A stretch of 64,000 nt of DNA from Proteles cristata cristata (lineage: Eukaryota > Chordata > Mammalia > Carnivora > Hyaenidae), in the NCBI GenBank assembly GCA_017311185.1, contig JAESUZ010002871.1, positions 1,240,001-1,304,000 on the forward strand. The letters run 5' to 3'. The notes under the pieces are model-generated. The model was not told the origin of the DNA. It did not search any database and was given only the letters and a program-made list of their open reading frames with translations. The position numbers and the translations under genes are program-made. This document shows, one piece after another, positions 45,584 through 56,795 of the stretch; the stretch's first letter is position 1; every line of letters begins with the position of its first letter.

Positions 45584-47720
45584 AAAAGGAAGGACTTAAA
45601 TTTTAACTCTAAAAGAAAGAGGCAGCGGCACCAGATACAGGGATATTTGATATTAAAATCAATTGAAACCTTGATGGGCCTTAGAACCTATTAATATAAA
45701 TCAGCAACTAAAACACAGTCTGGCCTGATTGCTCATGAGAACTACATTGCTATGTCAGCAACCCTGAACGTAAACCACTTCCAGAACATGGCAAAATGTC
45801 TTCCTTTAATATAACCCTCTGTGTAGCCAAGAAAATAAACTTTTAAGAGGACTTAACATTTATTATGTTAGTACGGTGTCGCATAGGATAACGCCATGTC
45901 ACTTTGTTTTTTTATATGAAGCCACATGCATATACATATAGACACACATTCTTACAGTCTGCATGACAGTCCTAGTTATGTGTCCTTTGTCTTCCCATGC
46001 TTCCCGAAGCCTTTATTTCATTATATAAAGCAAGGGAGCTGTGTTTTTATTATGCACAGTTATTCTGTGAATACCTTAAGTGAATCCTTGAATTTATGTA
46101 TCATTCCTGAACAGAGAGCATTAAAGAGGACATCTGTGAAAATATACATCCAACAATTTTCTATTTTAAGGAAATGTATGTCCATTCCAAGTACTTTAAC
46201 ACAGTGTAATACAACATAATATGAAACTATTCTATCATTTATCTTTTTAAAAGTGAACACATAAAAGTTTATGTGATTGTGCCTTATTTCAAAAAAGAAA
46301 ACGGGTCCAGACAGAGTTCTATCTGAAATTATGTAAACTGTCCATGAGGCGAAGCATATATATTATCTTATATACAGATACACAGCATCGTATCTTTTCA
46401 CATTAGTGTTGTACTACTTGAATTATTTTCATGATTTTACTTTTACCAAGAGTTTTATTAGAGTTTTAATATAGCAAGTAATATGGTCTCATAACATCAA
46501 CAAAAGTCACATATGGCTAGAATAACTTCTTCCTTTAGGAAATCATTTTATACATCATTACTGTTAATTATAAATATTAGACTTCAAAAATCATCTACAG
46601 TCAGCTTATTAAAAACACTAAAAGTAATTTCGTGTGTATGTGTGTAGATAAGACGTATGTTTTTAATCTACAAACAGATTTTCTACCTCATTTACTATAC
46701 CACTCAAATATTTCTTGTGATCTCCTTTTTAGACAATAAATAGCATTTAATAGGACAGAATTTCATGTAGATTCATGAAACACTGGTGTTTCCTTAGCTC
46801 TGGAAGAAAGGTAAGATGTGGAAAGGAAAGACTATTGCAAAAGACCTTAAGTCCTTCCAAAGGGTGTTGATTTACTGACTATGATTCCTTGTTGTTTATT
46901 AGAATATGGCTGAATGATCTGCCTGAAACCAGATACCTCATGAAGGAAAAGTTGGCCTCCTCTATCTTAGATCTCCCTTGCTCATAACTCATTGTCATTT
47001 ACTATTCCAGAAAACATTTTCTTCCTTGCTGAGGAAAGATAAAAATTTCCCTCAAAATACCATTCTCTAATATCATACTGCCTTCCTATTTCCTGTAAAG
47101 CTCACTTCTTCCCATACAAGGGAGAAATCTGATTTTACCTGAAAATTCAGCTGAACACTCCATATCTGTTCTATTTGTTCTTTGATGTTTATGCAGTGTT
47201 GATATCTATATAAATTATCAAAATTAGACTTATATATACAAGAAAAGGAAAAAATTCTAGGCAGTGAGTAGTATAATTTAACCGTGAAGCTATCAGAGGA
47301 GGAACAAAGTTTTATCATACAGAATTCCTTGAGCAGGATTCAGAAAGCGGCTTCAAAGAGACAACTTGTGAATTACATCAAAAATATCTTAAAGGTCAGT
47401 GCAATTAAAAGCCAGTACTAAGAGTACTTGGAGTAGAAAAAAAGTCTATATAAAATGTCATTGAGTTAGTTATACATCATTCTGCATTTAAAGGATTATG
47501 TTTAAAACCTCAGTGAAGGACTGTCAACAGGTTAGAAGTCTTCCAAAAATAACTGCTAATCGAAATTCATTTATGGTTGTTAGTCTTTAAATGGCATGGT
47601 GCAAGCTAGTGTATAATATAGTCTTTCCTAATACTACACTAAAATGCATATACATTTAAAAATTTTTTACTACAGGAACCAAAAGAATATTTCAGAAAAA
47701 TGGTTGACATCTTCGATAGG

Positions 47721-47721
<1 letters not shown>
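45584..47721. other. No recognised feature
   Basis: About 2.1 kb of unassigned AT-rich sequence. A few alternating purine-pyrimidine patches occur (TATATA, GTGTGTATGTGTG near 46634). No gene or repeat family was recognised. Confidence 0.4.

Positions 47722-47750
<29 letters not shown>
47722..47750 (+). repeat. (CAAAA)n low-complexity tract
   Basis: Five CAAAA/CAAAAA units running into a CCCC. Confidence 0.85.
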
Positions 47751-47751
<1 letters not shown>

Positions 47752-47939
47752 CCCTCTATCAATCAGGAACAGAAGTCTGTAAAGAAAGAAAGAGCAGAGA
47801 TTAAAAAAAAAAAAAAGTAAATGACATCAGGTAAAATATGATGATAAGAAAACTAAAAATTCAAGTATAGATTTACTGGAAGTATGTAGCCTCCCTGCAT
47901 CTCCTTTTTGTTATTTAGAAACTTGATATGTTTCTACCT

Positions 47940-48032
47940 AATTGAGTTGCTCTGAAGACTTAAGTGTAAAGTGCTATGTAGAGTGTCTGACTCACAGTAG
48001 TTGATCAAGAAATGTTAGTTGTTATTGTTATT
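47940..48032 (+). mobile_element. MIR SINE, 3' part
   Basis: TTAAGTGTAAAGTGCTATGT, GAGTGTCTGACTCACAGTAG and AAATGTTAGTTGTTATTG match the MIR 3' end. Confidence 0.7.
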
Positions 48033-48164
48033 ATTGTATCATTGCCCTTCTTTAAACATTTACAGTATACTAAGCAATTTAGAGATGAATCTAAATTAAG
48101 AACATAGAAGAGCAAATCACAGCAAATTGGATTGGCAAAAAGATTGAAACTAGTTAACCATAAG

Positions 48165-48330
48165 ATTATAAATGGTGTGGCAGTAGAAATATAAGTTGGT
48201 ATAAGTTATCTGGGAAGAATATGGTGCACACACATACACACACATATCAAGAGCCCTAAAGGGGAATATACCAGGAATTCCCAGAAATTCTAATTCTAGG
48301 AATGAATGCATACATGTGTTTTTATTTGTT
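48165..48330 (+). mobile_element. Possible old L1 ORF2 fragment
   Basis: GAAATATAAGTTGGTATAAG, TTATCTGGGAAGAATATGG and AATTCTAATTCTAGGAATGA resemble the C-terminal ORF2 region of old L1s. Weak. Confidence 0.4.
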
Positions 48331-48726
48331 AATTTCCTATGTCCTAATTTACCTAATTTCCTGATTTCCCTACTGAAAGCCCTAAAGACAATGATCAACC
48401 TCATAGCAATAATCTTCCTTTAGTGCCCATATGGTCATGAAATATCATTCTCACCAAAAGCAATCATGGCTTTTAGAGAAATATCTGAATTTAGTCGATC
48501 TAAATTTCAATAATAAAGAATTTCTATGGATTGAAACTCACATGCCCTTAAATCCACGAGTTCATAATGATACTTTAAAATATTGGTCACTGTCAAAAGA
48601 TGACTGAAAACTAAGTCATTATCTTGGTAACTGCAAAATGAAAGGAAATAATGAGCACTTATATTTTTCTTATATAAACTGTACCATTACATAATCAAAC
48701 TATAGGTCAAGGGGAAATATCTCTTT
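48331..48726. other. No recognised feature
   Basis: Unassigned AT-rich sequence. Confidence 0.4.
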
Positions 48727-48739
48727 AAAATATAATCCA

Positions 48740-48930
48740 GGGGCACCTGGGTGGCTCAGTTGGTTAAGCATCTGACTTTGGCTCAGGTCATGATCTTACG
48801 GTTTGTGAGTTCAAGCCCTATATCAGGCTCTCTGCTGTCAGTGCAGAGCCTGCTTCAGATCCTCTGTCCACCCCACCTTTCTGCCCCTATACAACTTATG
48901 CTCTCTCAGAATAAATAAACATTAAAAAAC
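48740..48930 (+). mobile_element. CAN-SINE, older copy (first of a tandem pair)
   Basis: GGGGCACCTGGGTGGCTCAG, TTTGGCTCAGGTCATGATCT, CTGTCAGTGCAGAGCCTGC and a short body to AATAAATAAACATTAAAAAA. A flanking ATAATC sequence is present on both sides. Confidence 0.95.
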
Positions 48931-48950
48931 TATACATATAATCTAACTAT

Positions 48951-49102
48951 GGGTTCCTGGGTGGTTCACTCAGTGAAGCATCTGACTCTGGATCTCAGCT
49001 CAGGTCTTGATACCAGGGTAGTGAGTTCAAGCCCTGCACTGGGCTCTGTGCTGGGCATGAAGCCTATTTAAAGAAAAAAAAAACTAAAAAATAAAAATAA
49101 AT
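48951..49102 (+). mobile_element. CAN-SINE, short body type (second of a tandem pair)
   Basis: GGGTTCCTGGGTGGTTCACT, CAGCTCAGGTCTTGATACCA, GTGAGTTCAAGCCCTGCA and GCATGAAGCCTATTTAAAG, then an A-rich tail. It sits 20 bp after the first SINE in the same orientation. The target-like sequence AAAATATAATC occurs before the first copy and after the second, with a variant between them. Confidence 0.93.
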
Positions 49103-49114
49103 AAAATATAATCT

Positions 49115-50085
49115 CACTAATAAATGAAAAAGAAATTCTAAAATTAGAATATCACAATTTCAACCTTCAATGTATAAAGAGATATAGGCATTAAGTATCA
49201 ACATTTGCTAAAATCACCAGAAAAAACAACCAACAAGACATTACATGCTACAAGTGATAAAGTCTTGCCAAAAAGATAGAACCAGAGTCTGATCCAGTCT
49301 TTGGGTCTAGTGGACAGTTTGCAAAAATACCAAGGAGGACCATATTGAACTGTACTATGAGTGGGCAATCAGGCATAGGTAACTCTACTAGTTAAACAGC
49401 CCTCATTCTATAATGGAAAAATGAAAGCAAAAGAAAGAGCTGGGGTGGGGGATGGATGGATTTATAGAGTAAAGAAGAAAACTAAAAGGCATATCATATT
49501 TTACAAAGGGCAAGACCAAACCGTGTAATCTACGGATGCACACTTCACACAATCACATTTTGGTGGTGAAACACAAGAAATAAAAAAAATTAATATGAAA
49601 ACCAAAATCATGGTCATATAGTACAGAAGGGAAGGGGTTTTGAGTAATGTTGTACATGGAAACCAAGTTCTATTTCTTGATTTGGATGGTTTTCACCTTA
49701 GAATTCATTAAGCTATATATTTCATTCTGTAGTATTTTTGGAATCTGTGTATTATAGTAAAGTGTTAAAACAAAAACAAAGGTAGTAAGTCAGTAAATAA
49801 ACAAACCTCTTCCATCCATAGCACTCTCACATGGCAATGATTATAACTACTCCTCCCTTCTCTCTCTTCCCTAGAAACTTGTTTGCTTAAAGCAGGAACT
49901 GCGCCTTGAGGTGTTCATGTATTTAGAAGGTCTCCATGGCGCATCTTAATCTGGATCTATCCAGCAAACTTCTGATGGACCTCTGCATTCCTGAAACGGG
50001 TATACTTTAAATTATACTTACAACAATATAACAAACAGCTTTTGTTCCACTAAATTGATAGCAGTTAGTAGGAGATTTGCTTCTT
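49115..50085. other. No recognised feature
   Basis: Unassigned AT-rich sequence. Confidence 0.4.
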
Positions 50086-50102
50086 TTTGCTTGTTCAAAT
50101 TT

Positions 50103-50315
50103 TTTTTAAAATGTTTTTTATTTATTTTTGAGAGAGAGAGAGAGACAGCATGAGCAGGGGAGGGTCAGAGAAAGAGGGAGACACAGAATCTGAAACAGGC
50201 TCCAGGCTCTGAGCTGTCAGCACAGAGCCCGATGCGGGGCTCGAACCCTCGAACCGTGTGGTCATGACCTGAGCCGAAGTCGGACGCTCAACCGACTGAG
50301 CCACCCAGACGCCCC
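50103..50315 (-). mobile_element. CAN-SINE, cat-type copy
   Basis: TTTATTTATTTTTGAGAGAG, GACAGCATGAGCAGGGGAGG, CTGAGCTGTCAGCACAGAGC, GACCTGAGCCGAAGTCGG and the head GAGCCACCCAGACGCCCC. Perfect 17-bp target duplication (50086-50102 / 50316-50332). It has the older middle (CTGTCAGCAC), yet divergence is low. Confidence 0.97.
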
Positions 50316-50407
50316 TTTGCTTGTTCAAATTTGGCAGAAGAACAAAAAAGACAATGATTGCTCAGGCAGCTGTCCCTGCTTACTAATAAGTGTGCACTCA
50401 TAAGCAA

Positions 50408-50426
50408 ATGTGCGCGTGCGCCCGCG

Positions 50427-50478
<52 letters not shown>
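50408..50478 (+). repeat. (CA)n with GC-alternating shoulder
   Basis: About 24 perfect AC units (50430-50478) preceded by an alternating block (ATGTGCGCGTGCGC, then CGCGCGTA). The whole 71-nt run alternates purine and pyrimidine with a single phase break near 50422. Confidence 0.97.
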
Positions 50479-50481
<3 letters not shown>

Positions 50482-51365
50482 GCTGATTGGCTTTCCTTCT
50501 AGGGTATAGAATTGATTCATCCAGAGACTGGGATATCTGCGAGTTCTGAGCACACCAAAGCTATCTAGTATTCATTCCCATAGCCCAGAGAAGCACCCAA
50601 CCACGCGTACTTGGATGGGTACTTGCATACCCTTAGGGCCTCCAACTCTTATAGAATCAATTATTCAAGCCCCGCTGAAATAAAATTCCGGAAATAATTT
50701 CCTTTTAGTTGTAGAAACTGTCAAAACCCCGAATACCCCAGCTAATCATATCTAATGGAATTTTCTTTAAGGATATCATAGCAATCATTACCAGGATTCA
50801 GTTGGTCTGCTTTGTCTTTAATGATGAGATAAATTTTAAATAATAAGTAGTATGATTTTTTTAACTTAAAAAAAAAAAGCCAGTCTATACACAGCACATC
50901 AGTTAGTAATTAGCATTGATGAAATATTTGTTATTCCACAATACCAAATATTCAGCATTTAATCAATGAGAAATCAATATGCATGCCTTTATGGTCTATA
51001 GTAATTCATTGCTTTTTAATGCAAGTATATTCACTAGAGAGACAAAGTACAAAATATGCTGGATTTCAGTTGTATCATATTTCTTCTTTATAATAAATTG
51101 TTCACTTCTATTCTGCTATAAAATTTTCTTCTGTGAAATGTTCAGAAGGAAGAAATTGATACTGTCTTACTGAAATATACATCAGAAAATATGTCCAAAA
51201 TAAAAATTACCATGAGATTTTAAAAAATTAAGTTTTGCTTTATTGTGATTTCAGTTCATTTCCAAGTTGTCTGATATGTATCTTGCAACTGTAAAAATGC
51301 TAGATGGGAAAAAAGCTAGATGAAATGAATGTATTAATTCCGTTTTTAACAGAATTATTTCTCCC
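50479..51365. other. No recognised feature
   Basis: Unassigned sequence. Confidence 0.4.
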
Positions 51366-51381
51366 AAAAGAAAGTCACTGA

Positions 51382-51613
51382 GGGGCACCTGGGTGGCTTA
51401 GTTGGTTAAGCGTCCGACTTTCGCTTAGGTCATGATCTCGCGGTTCATGGGTTCGAGCCCCGCGTCGGGCTGTATGCTGACTGCCAGCTGAGAGCCTGGA
51501 GCCTGTTTCAGTCTGTGACTCCCTCTCTCTCTGACCCTCCCCTGCTCACGCTGTCTCTCTCTCTCTCCTAGAAATAAAAAAAAAAAAAAGTCAGTTGCCT
51601 TAAAAAAAAAAAA
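51382..51613 (+). mobile_element. CAN-SINE, young subfamily, split A-tail
   Basis: GGGGCACCTGGGTGGCTTAG head, GACTTTCGCTTAGGTC, CTGACTGCCAGC, CTCCTAGAAATAAAAA, then A14, the 12-nt spacer GTCAGTTGCCTT (51590-51601) and a second A run (51602-51617) that merges into the target duplication. The perfect 16-bp duplication is AAAAGAAAGTCACTGA (51366-51381 / 51614-51629), so the spacer is inside the inserted unit. Confidence 0.98.
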
Positions 51614-51654
51614 AAAAGAAAGTCACTGAATCAAAGTCCTTAAACTTTTTATGT

Positions 51655-52325
51655 TTAGATCATTACAGATTCACACACAGTTGTAAGAAATAATACAGAT
51701 ATTCCATATACTCTTCACTCAATTTACCTTTTTTAGTTTATTTATTTATGTTGAGAGAGACAGGGACAGTATGAGCAGGGAAGGGGGAGAGGGAGAAGAA
51801 GAGGGAGAAAGAATCCCAAGCAGGCTCCACACTGTCAGTACACAGCCCCATGCGGGACTTGAACTCACAAAACATGAGATCATGACCTAAGCTGAAAACA
51901 AGAGTTGGACACTTAACCAAGTGAGCCACCCAGGCGGCCCTCAATCAGTTTATCTCAATGGGAATATATCACATAACAATAGTACAATATCATGAGCAGG
52001 ATATACTGACATTGATACATTCCACCTATCTTATTCAGATCTCCAAAGGTATACTTATACTCACTTTGTGCTCATGGATGTATTTAGTTTTGTGCAGTTT
52101 TGTCCTGTGTGCAAGTTTATGTGCAAGTATATGTACTATTACAGTCAAGAAACAGAAGAATTTCATCACCACACAGGATCACTTCTGTTGCCCTTTTTAT
52201 AACCACACTCACCTCTTAACTCACTCCCTCTTCCTAGCTTCTTGAAACCATTACTCTGTTCTCCATCTCTGTAATCTTATCAAGAATGTTATGTAAATGG
52301 AATCATGCAGTATGGAATATTGTTT
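51655..52325 (-). mobile_element. Old L1M 3' UTR, antisense, split by a SINE
   Basis: ACAGATTCACACACAGTTGT, AAGAAATAATACAGATATTC, then past the SINE ATAGTACAATATCATGAGCA, GATACATTCCACCTATCTTA, TTTATAACCACACTCACCTC and ATGTAAATGGAATCATGCAG. These read as the reverse complement of L1M 3' ends in order. The element is old and non-coding. Confidence 0.8.
51729..51940 (-). mobile_element. CAN-SINE, older copy
   Basis: TTTATTTATTTATGTTGAGAG, GACAGTATGAGCAGGGAAGG, GAATCCCAAGCAGGCTCCAC, TGAAAACAAGAGTTGGACAC and the head GAGCCACCCAGGCGGCCC. It lies inside the old L1M segment and tail-to-tail with the young SINE at 51382. Confidence 0.95.
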
Positions 52326-52557
52326 TAAAGAGGTTGAAGAATGTGTCACTCCAGGAAATGATGGGGTTTAAAGCAAAAAGTCTAGTAGAAGAAGACACAG
52401 TAATGACATTTTCTTAACAAGACAGCAGCTATTTTTAACTAAAGCCACCCAGAGCATATATGTTACATCAAGAGACCAACAAAGTACTTTTACTACCCAG
52501 AAAGAGCTATTTTTCCATGCATAATGTGTCACTAATAAATAACCTTGTAAACTTTTT

Positions 52558-52786
52558 TTAAAAACATTTTTAATGTTTTATTTATTTCTGAGAGAGAGAG
52601 ACAGACAGACAGACAGCATGAGCAGGGGAAGGTCACAGAGAGAGGGAGACACAGAATCTGAAACAGGCTCCAGGCTCTGAGATGGCTGTCAGCACAAAGG
52701 CTGACGCAGGGCTCGAACTCACTAACTGTGAGATCATGATCTGAACTGAAGTCAGACGCTTAACTGACTGAGCCACCCAGGCACCC
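52558..52786 (-). mobile_element. CAN-SINE with (GACA)n in the body
   Basis: TTTTTAATGTTTTATTTATT, (GACA)4, GCATGAGCAGGGGAAGGTC, GAACTGAAGTCAGACGC and the head GAGCCACCCAGGCACCC. The perfect 20-bp target duplication (52538-52557 / 52787-52806) is the longest among the SINEs here. The middle reads GAGATGGCTGTCAGCAC, carrying an extra GGCT. Confidence 0.97.
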
Positions 52787-52806
52787 AATAACCTTGTAAA
52801 CTTTTT

Positions 52807-53504
52807 AACCAATTCTCAAAGACCCGAATGTTTCTCACCTTTCCTTTCAATTTTTTTCATGCTTTGTAAAAGTTTCACTAATTTTCACGCTGTATGTTTG
52901 ACCAAACTAAAAAAGAATAATTTGTGGGACGTAAGTCTATTAATGTCAAAGGCACAGCTAACTGTCACTAAAGGGAACAGAAAACGGAGAGCCATCATGG
53001 CTATTCCGACTATCACTGAGGATTATTTTTTTTTAATTTGGCTCTTTAAGTAGGAAAATGAGAAGAGAGAGTATAGAATTCTATTATTTCTGGGAATCTT
53101 TCAACAATAAAATTGAAGGGATCTTCTAACACAGATTTCTGTTGGGCCAGGGGGAATGAAAGGCCCTAACAGTTTTAGTGTCCTTCAATTTGGATCTCAA
53201 TCTGGATTACTTGATGTTACATAATGAAGTGAATCATTAAGAAGCAGGAAGCCACTAGAACTCCGCTTCCTGAAATGAATGTCTATCCTTATCCCAACAG
53301 CATGCAGACATCAGAGTACACTGATGTCCACAATACAGCTGCCGTATTACTTGAACAATAATTGTCTTTAAATCACTTTCTGTAATAAGCTATCTTCTTG
53401 AAGGACTTATGGCCATGCTCTAATTTCCCCCTAAAAGTCCCAAATGTCTACAGTCTAGAGGTAGTCTTCTTTAGTAGCTAGTGATGCTTAAAAACTCCAT
53501 CCAT
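52807..53504. other. No recognised feature
   Basis: Unassigned sequence. Confidence 0.4.
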
Positions 53505-53652
53505 GTAGAGGGATAGATGAATAGAGGTGAATAAAGCAAGCACAGCAAAATGCTATTTGCGGAATCAATGCAGAAGTATATGGATTTTCATAGTACTCTC
53601 TTGTATGTTTGACTTTTGTAGGTTTGAAACTTTTCATAATGAAGAGGGGGAA
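53505..53652 (+). mobile_element. Possible old L1M 3' tail
   Basis: GGGATAGATGAATAGAGG, AAGCAAGCACAGCAAAATG, TGCAGAAGTATATGGATTTT and GAAACTTTTCATAATGAAG resemble the 3' UTR tail of old L1 elements. Confidence 0.4.
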
Positions 53653-54274
53653 GAAAAACTTCAGCTTCAGAAATGGAGCTGGGTAGAACTGGAAAAATCA
53701 CCATAAACTAAAATTTTTAAAGTACATGAATGTAATTGTTCAAGCAGATCTCTTAATCTCATGTACTTATCTTAAAGGCATTTTGCCAAAAGGTAGCTAA
53801 TTGCATGTTTCTGTGCCCTGAAGGTCAAAGGGAATCCTATCTTCTGGACCTCAGCCCTGACACAGGGTGACCTCATGAGAAATAGTTTCAATTGATGTGG
53901 GTGCTTAAATACCAACCAACAATGACTTCACCAGGAAACTTGGCAACAAGGCTGTGTGCTTGGAGTATGACGTCACTGTGGAGCCAAAGAAATAACTATA
54001 TGCTGTGCATGGTTGTCTTCAAAGGAAAAAAAAATCATTTCTTAAGAAAAATAGATGAAAACATACTTGAAATCTGGAAAAATATACAATTATATCAGGA
54101 ATCTTTTTTTAATATTAAAAAATTTTAATATCATATGGAGGAAATTATGTATGTAATTAGCCCAAGGAAACGCCACAAAGATCATAAGCAGATCAAGAAC
54201 TTGACATTTCTGAACACGAAGCATTGCTTTTGCCAGGAGCTCATATTTTCTGCTGTGTCACAATTACAGCCAGT
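53653..54274. other. No recognised feature
   Basis: Unassigned. Frames of 68 and 78 codons lack domains. Confidence 0.4.
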
Positions 54275-54287
54275 AAAGACTCAGACA

Positions 54288-54515
54288 GGGGCGCCTGGGT
54301 GGCTTAGGCGGTTAAGCGACCGACTTTCGCTTAGGTCATGATCTCGCGCTTCGTGGGTTCGAGCCCCGCGTCGGGCTCTGTGCGGACTGCCAGCTCAGAG
54401 CCTGGAGCCTGTTTCAGTCCGTCACTCCCTCTCTCTCTGACCCTCCCCTGCTCACACTGTCTCTATCTCTCTCCCAGAAATAAATAAAACATAAAAAAAA
54501 AAATTAAAAAAAAAA
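54288..54515 (+). mobile_element. CAN-SINE, young subfamily
   Basis: Full length, GGGGCGCCTGGGTGGCTTAG to AAATAAATAAAACATA, with tail A11-TT-A12. Perfect 13-bp duplication AAAGACTCAGACA (54275-54287 / 54516-54528). Private changes include AAGCGACCGAC and CGCGCTTCG. Confidence 0.98.
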
Positions 54516-54528
54516 AAAGACTCAGACA

Positions 54529-54939
54529 ACACGCTTTAGCGGACGGTTTCTTTACACACATTAAGCTGGTCCTGGATTTCAGTTCTAACATTGGATGTAT
54601 AAGGTAAAGCATAGTACCGAGATGGGAGAGGTCAGAAAACTCACTCTAACCAGAGCTTATTTCTACAAAGATCACAACACTTGATATTGAGCAAAAGACC
54701 AAGAGGACAATGTAAAAAGACTGACAGGAAAAGTACGGAGAAGGTGTACTGTGACACACAGTTAATTCATAGTGAAGAGTACGTTTCTAGGTCAAGCTTT
54801 TCTTGCCCTCCTGGTCCTGAGTGTGGTCTCATGATCGCCCCTGGTACTGGCTGAGGCTGGTAAGACCTTGCATGGGTTGTAGGCAAGAACTTTCCCTGGT
54901 CTGCCTGGAGAAGATTAAGACACACCTGATAAAAAGGAA
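54529..54939. other. No recognised feature
   Basis: Unassigned sequence. Confidence 0.4.
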
Positions 54940-55105
54940 CTGGGAATGAGGGCACAAGGATCCAATCCCCAGCTCTGCCCTTTAATTGTTTTGTGACCTC
55001 TGGCCAGCTCAGTTAGCTTCTACGAAACTGATTTTTGTCATCTGTATAGTAAAGACAATCAATCTCCCTGCTGTAAGGGGACATGCCCTTACATAATAAA
55101 ATTCT
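54940..55105 (+). mobile_element. MIR SINE
   Basis: AATCCCCAGCTCTGCCCTTT, ATTGTTTTGTGACCTCTGGC, TCATCTGTATAGTAAAGACA and ATCAATCTCCCTGCTGTAAG follow MIR order. Confidence 0.75.
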
Positions 55106-55499
55106 ATATAAAACTGAGTTCCTAGTTTCTAGGATTGGCATGAGAATTCCACTTCTGATTGATCTTCTGTCCCCAGAGTCCTTAAAAGGCACCCTGATGC
55201 ATGGGGTTCTCAGGGTAGGCTAGAAACAGGCAGCCACACTCATGCTGTTCCACCCTATAACTCCCGGACACTGGCCAGAAATGGGCCAGCCTCCAGATTA
55301 AAGGGTCACAGGCAAATCCAGTAAGTTTCCAGAGCAGCCTCCTTTCTACCCCTTCATACAAAGGTAAAGGATGCTTGAGATCGAGATGCATCTAAAGCTG
55401 AAATTGAATACACCAACTTAACACAATCATTCAAGAGCTGTTGGAACAAAAACAGTGAAGCGACAGGTGTTGCACCACTGTCCTTCATCATCTCCTTAT
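55106..55499. other. No recognised feature
   Basis: Unassigned. A minus-strand frame of 69 codons has no recognisable domain. Confidence 0.4.
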
Positions 55500-55665
55500 A
55501 AACTGTCACATTATCTCTTTATAAATAGTCACAAAGTACCTATCAGAGAGATGAAAAAAACAGGTTCAGAGAAACTGAAAACTTCTCCAAGTTCACATAG
55601 TGAGAATTAGCAGAGCCTAGGACCAAATGATGCTGAAGTCCCTTGATGCAGTATGCTAACTTGCC
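55500..55665 (-). mobile_element. MIR SINE, antisense
   Basis: CACAAAGTACCTATCAGAGA, GATGAAAAAAACAGGTTCAG, AAACTTCTCCAAGTTCACAT and GCAGAGCCTAGGACCAAAT match MIR in reverse complement. Confidence 0.75.
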
Positions 55666-56204
55666 CACAAACTAAATATCCAAGGTAATTAAAACATGGG
55701 AAAAGTACAGTTACATTTGTTTAAATAAAAAATGTAAAAAGTAAAATGGTTTAAGGTATTCTTTATAACCATTTTCTAGCCTGACTAAACTATGTATTTC
55801 CCTAATCTTACAAACTTAGCGAAACCTTCTACAAATGAACCATAATCATGTTAACTTAGGATCAGGAAAGGAAAAGGGTGAATGTTCCAGAAGCCTGACA
55901 AAGTTCCTGTTCATTGAGCATCTACTACATGCCGGGACTGCAAGCTACTGACATGGCACAGAAAGGTCTCTGTGAAAATGCAAAGGAAATCTGTAAAATT
56001 CAGAAAGGAGGTAGTGATGCATCCCCAACTAAGATGTTAAAAAGTCTGGGATGAGTACAGAAAAGTGGGGAAAAGAACATGTTTTCCCATGTATTCTATT
56101 AGTCCTTGAGGAAAAGGACAATGTTATAGGCTTTCCTATCCACTCTGTACTGAGTACAGTGTTGTGCACAAAGCAGAGATCAATTAATGTTTACAAAATA
56201 AATG
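55666..56204. other. Mostly unassigned; possible L2/MIR trace
   Basis: TTCATTGAGCATCTACTACA and TGCCGGGACTGC (about 55910-55940) are a phrase common to ancient L2/MIR copies. The remainder is unassigned. Confidence 0.4.
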
Positions 56205-56305
56205 ATGATTAGAAATGGAGACCCAGAGTGGGCGTCTTAGCAAAGGTTGTACAGTCAGTGGGAGAGTCTGAGATCTTCCCTAAAGCATCCTGGCTTTTCT
56301 TTCTG
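56205..56305 (-). mobile_element. MIR SINE fragment, antisense
   Basis: AATGGAGACCCAGAGTGGG, TTAGCAAAGGTTGTACAGTC and GTGGGAGAGTCTGAGATC match the 5' half of MIR in reverse complement. Confidence 0.6.
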
Positions 56306-56369
56306 TAACAGTAACCAAGACTGCTAGTTATTCCTTATTCTCTTTCTACCCTTCTTCCACATTAATAGA

Positions 56370-56795
56370 ACCCCATGGCCCTAGCTGGGCAAATAGCTAC
56401 CTTGAGTATAGACCGCATGTTGAATCTTCCCCAGTTAGATGTGTCCATGTGACTAGGTTTGAGCCAATAAGGTGCAAACAGACTGATATCTACAGCTTCT
56501 AGCAAGTGTCCTTCATGGGGCATGCCCTCCTCTATCCCTGTGTCCCTTCTTTCTGGATGGAATGTGCCATGGTAGTGGAGTGGGAGCAGCCATCTTGGAC
56601 TAAACCTAAAAACTGTGTTGAAGACAATACAATGGAGACTCCAGAGAGAGGGAACCCGGGATCATGACTCCCCTGGACCAGCCTGGACAACTGGTGTTTG
56701 GGGAGAAAGAAAAAAATATTTTTACATCCTGTTTAAGGCACTGTAATACTTTGGGTTCTCAGTCACAGCTGAAATTCACTCTAATAAATCTGCCA
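56370..56795 (+). mobile_element. Probable MaLR/ERVL-type solo LTR
   Basis: TGGTAGTGGAGTGGGAGCAG, CCATCTTGGACTAAACC, GGACCAGCCTGGACAACTGG, CATCCTGTTTAAGGCACTGT, ACTTTGGGTTCTCAGTCACA and a final CTAATAAATCTGCC. This is the layout of an old LTR 3' half with a TTTAAG.CACT motif. The subfamily is not determined. Confidence 0.5.
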
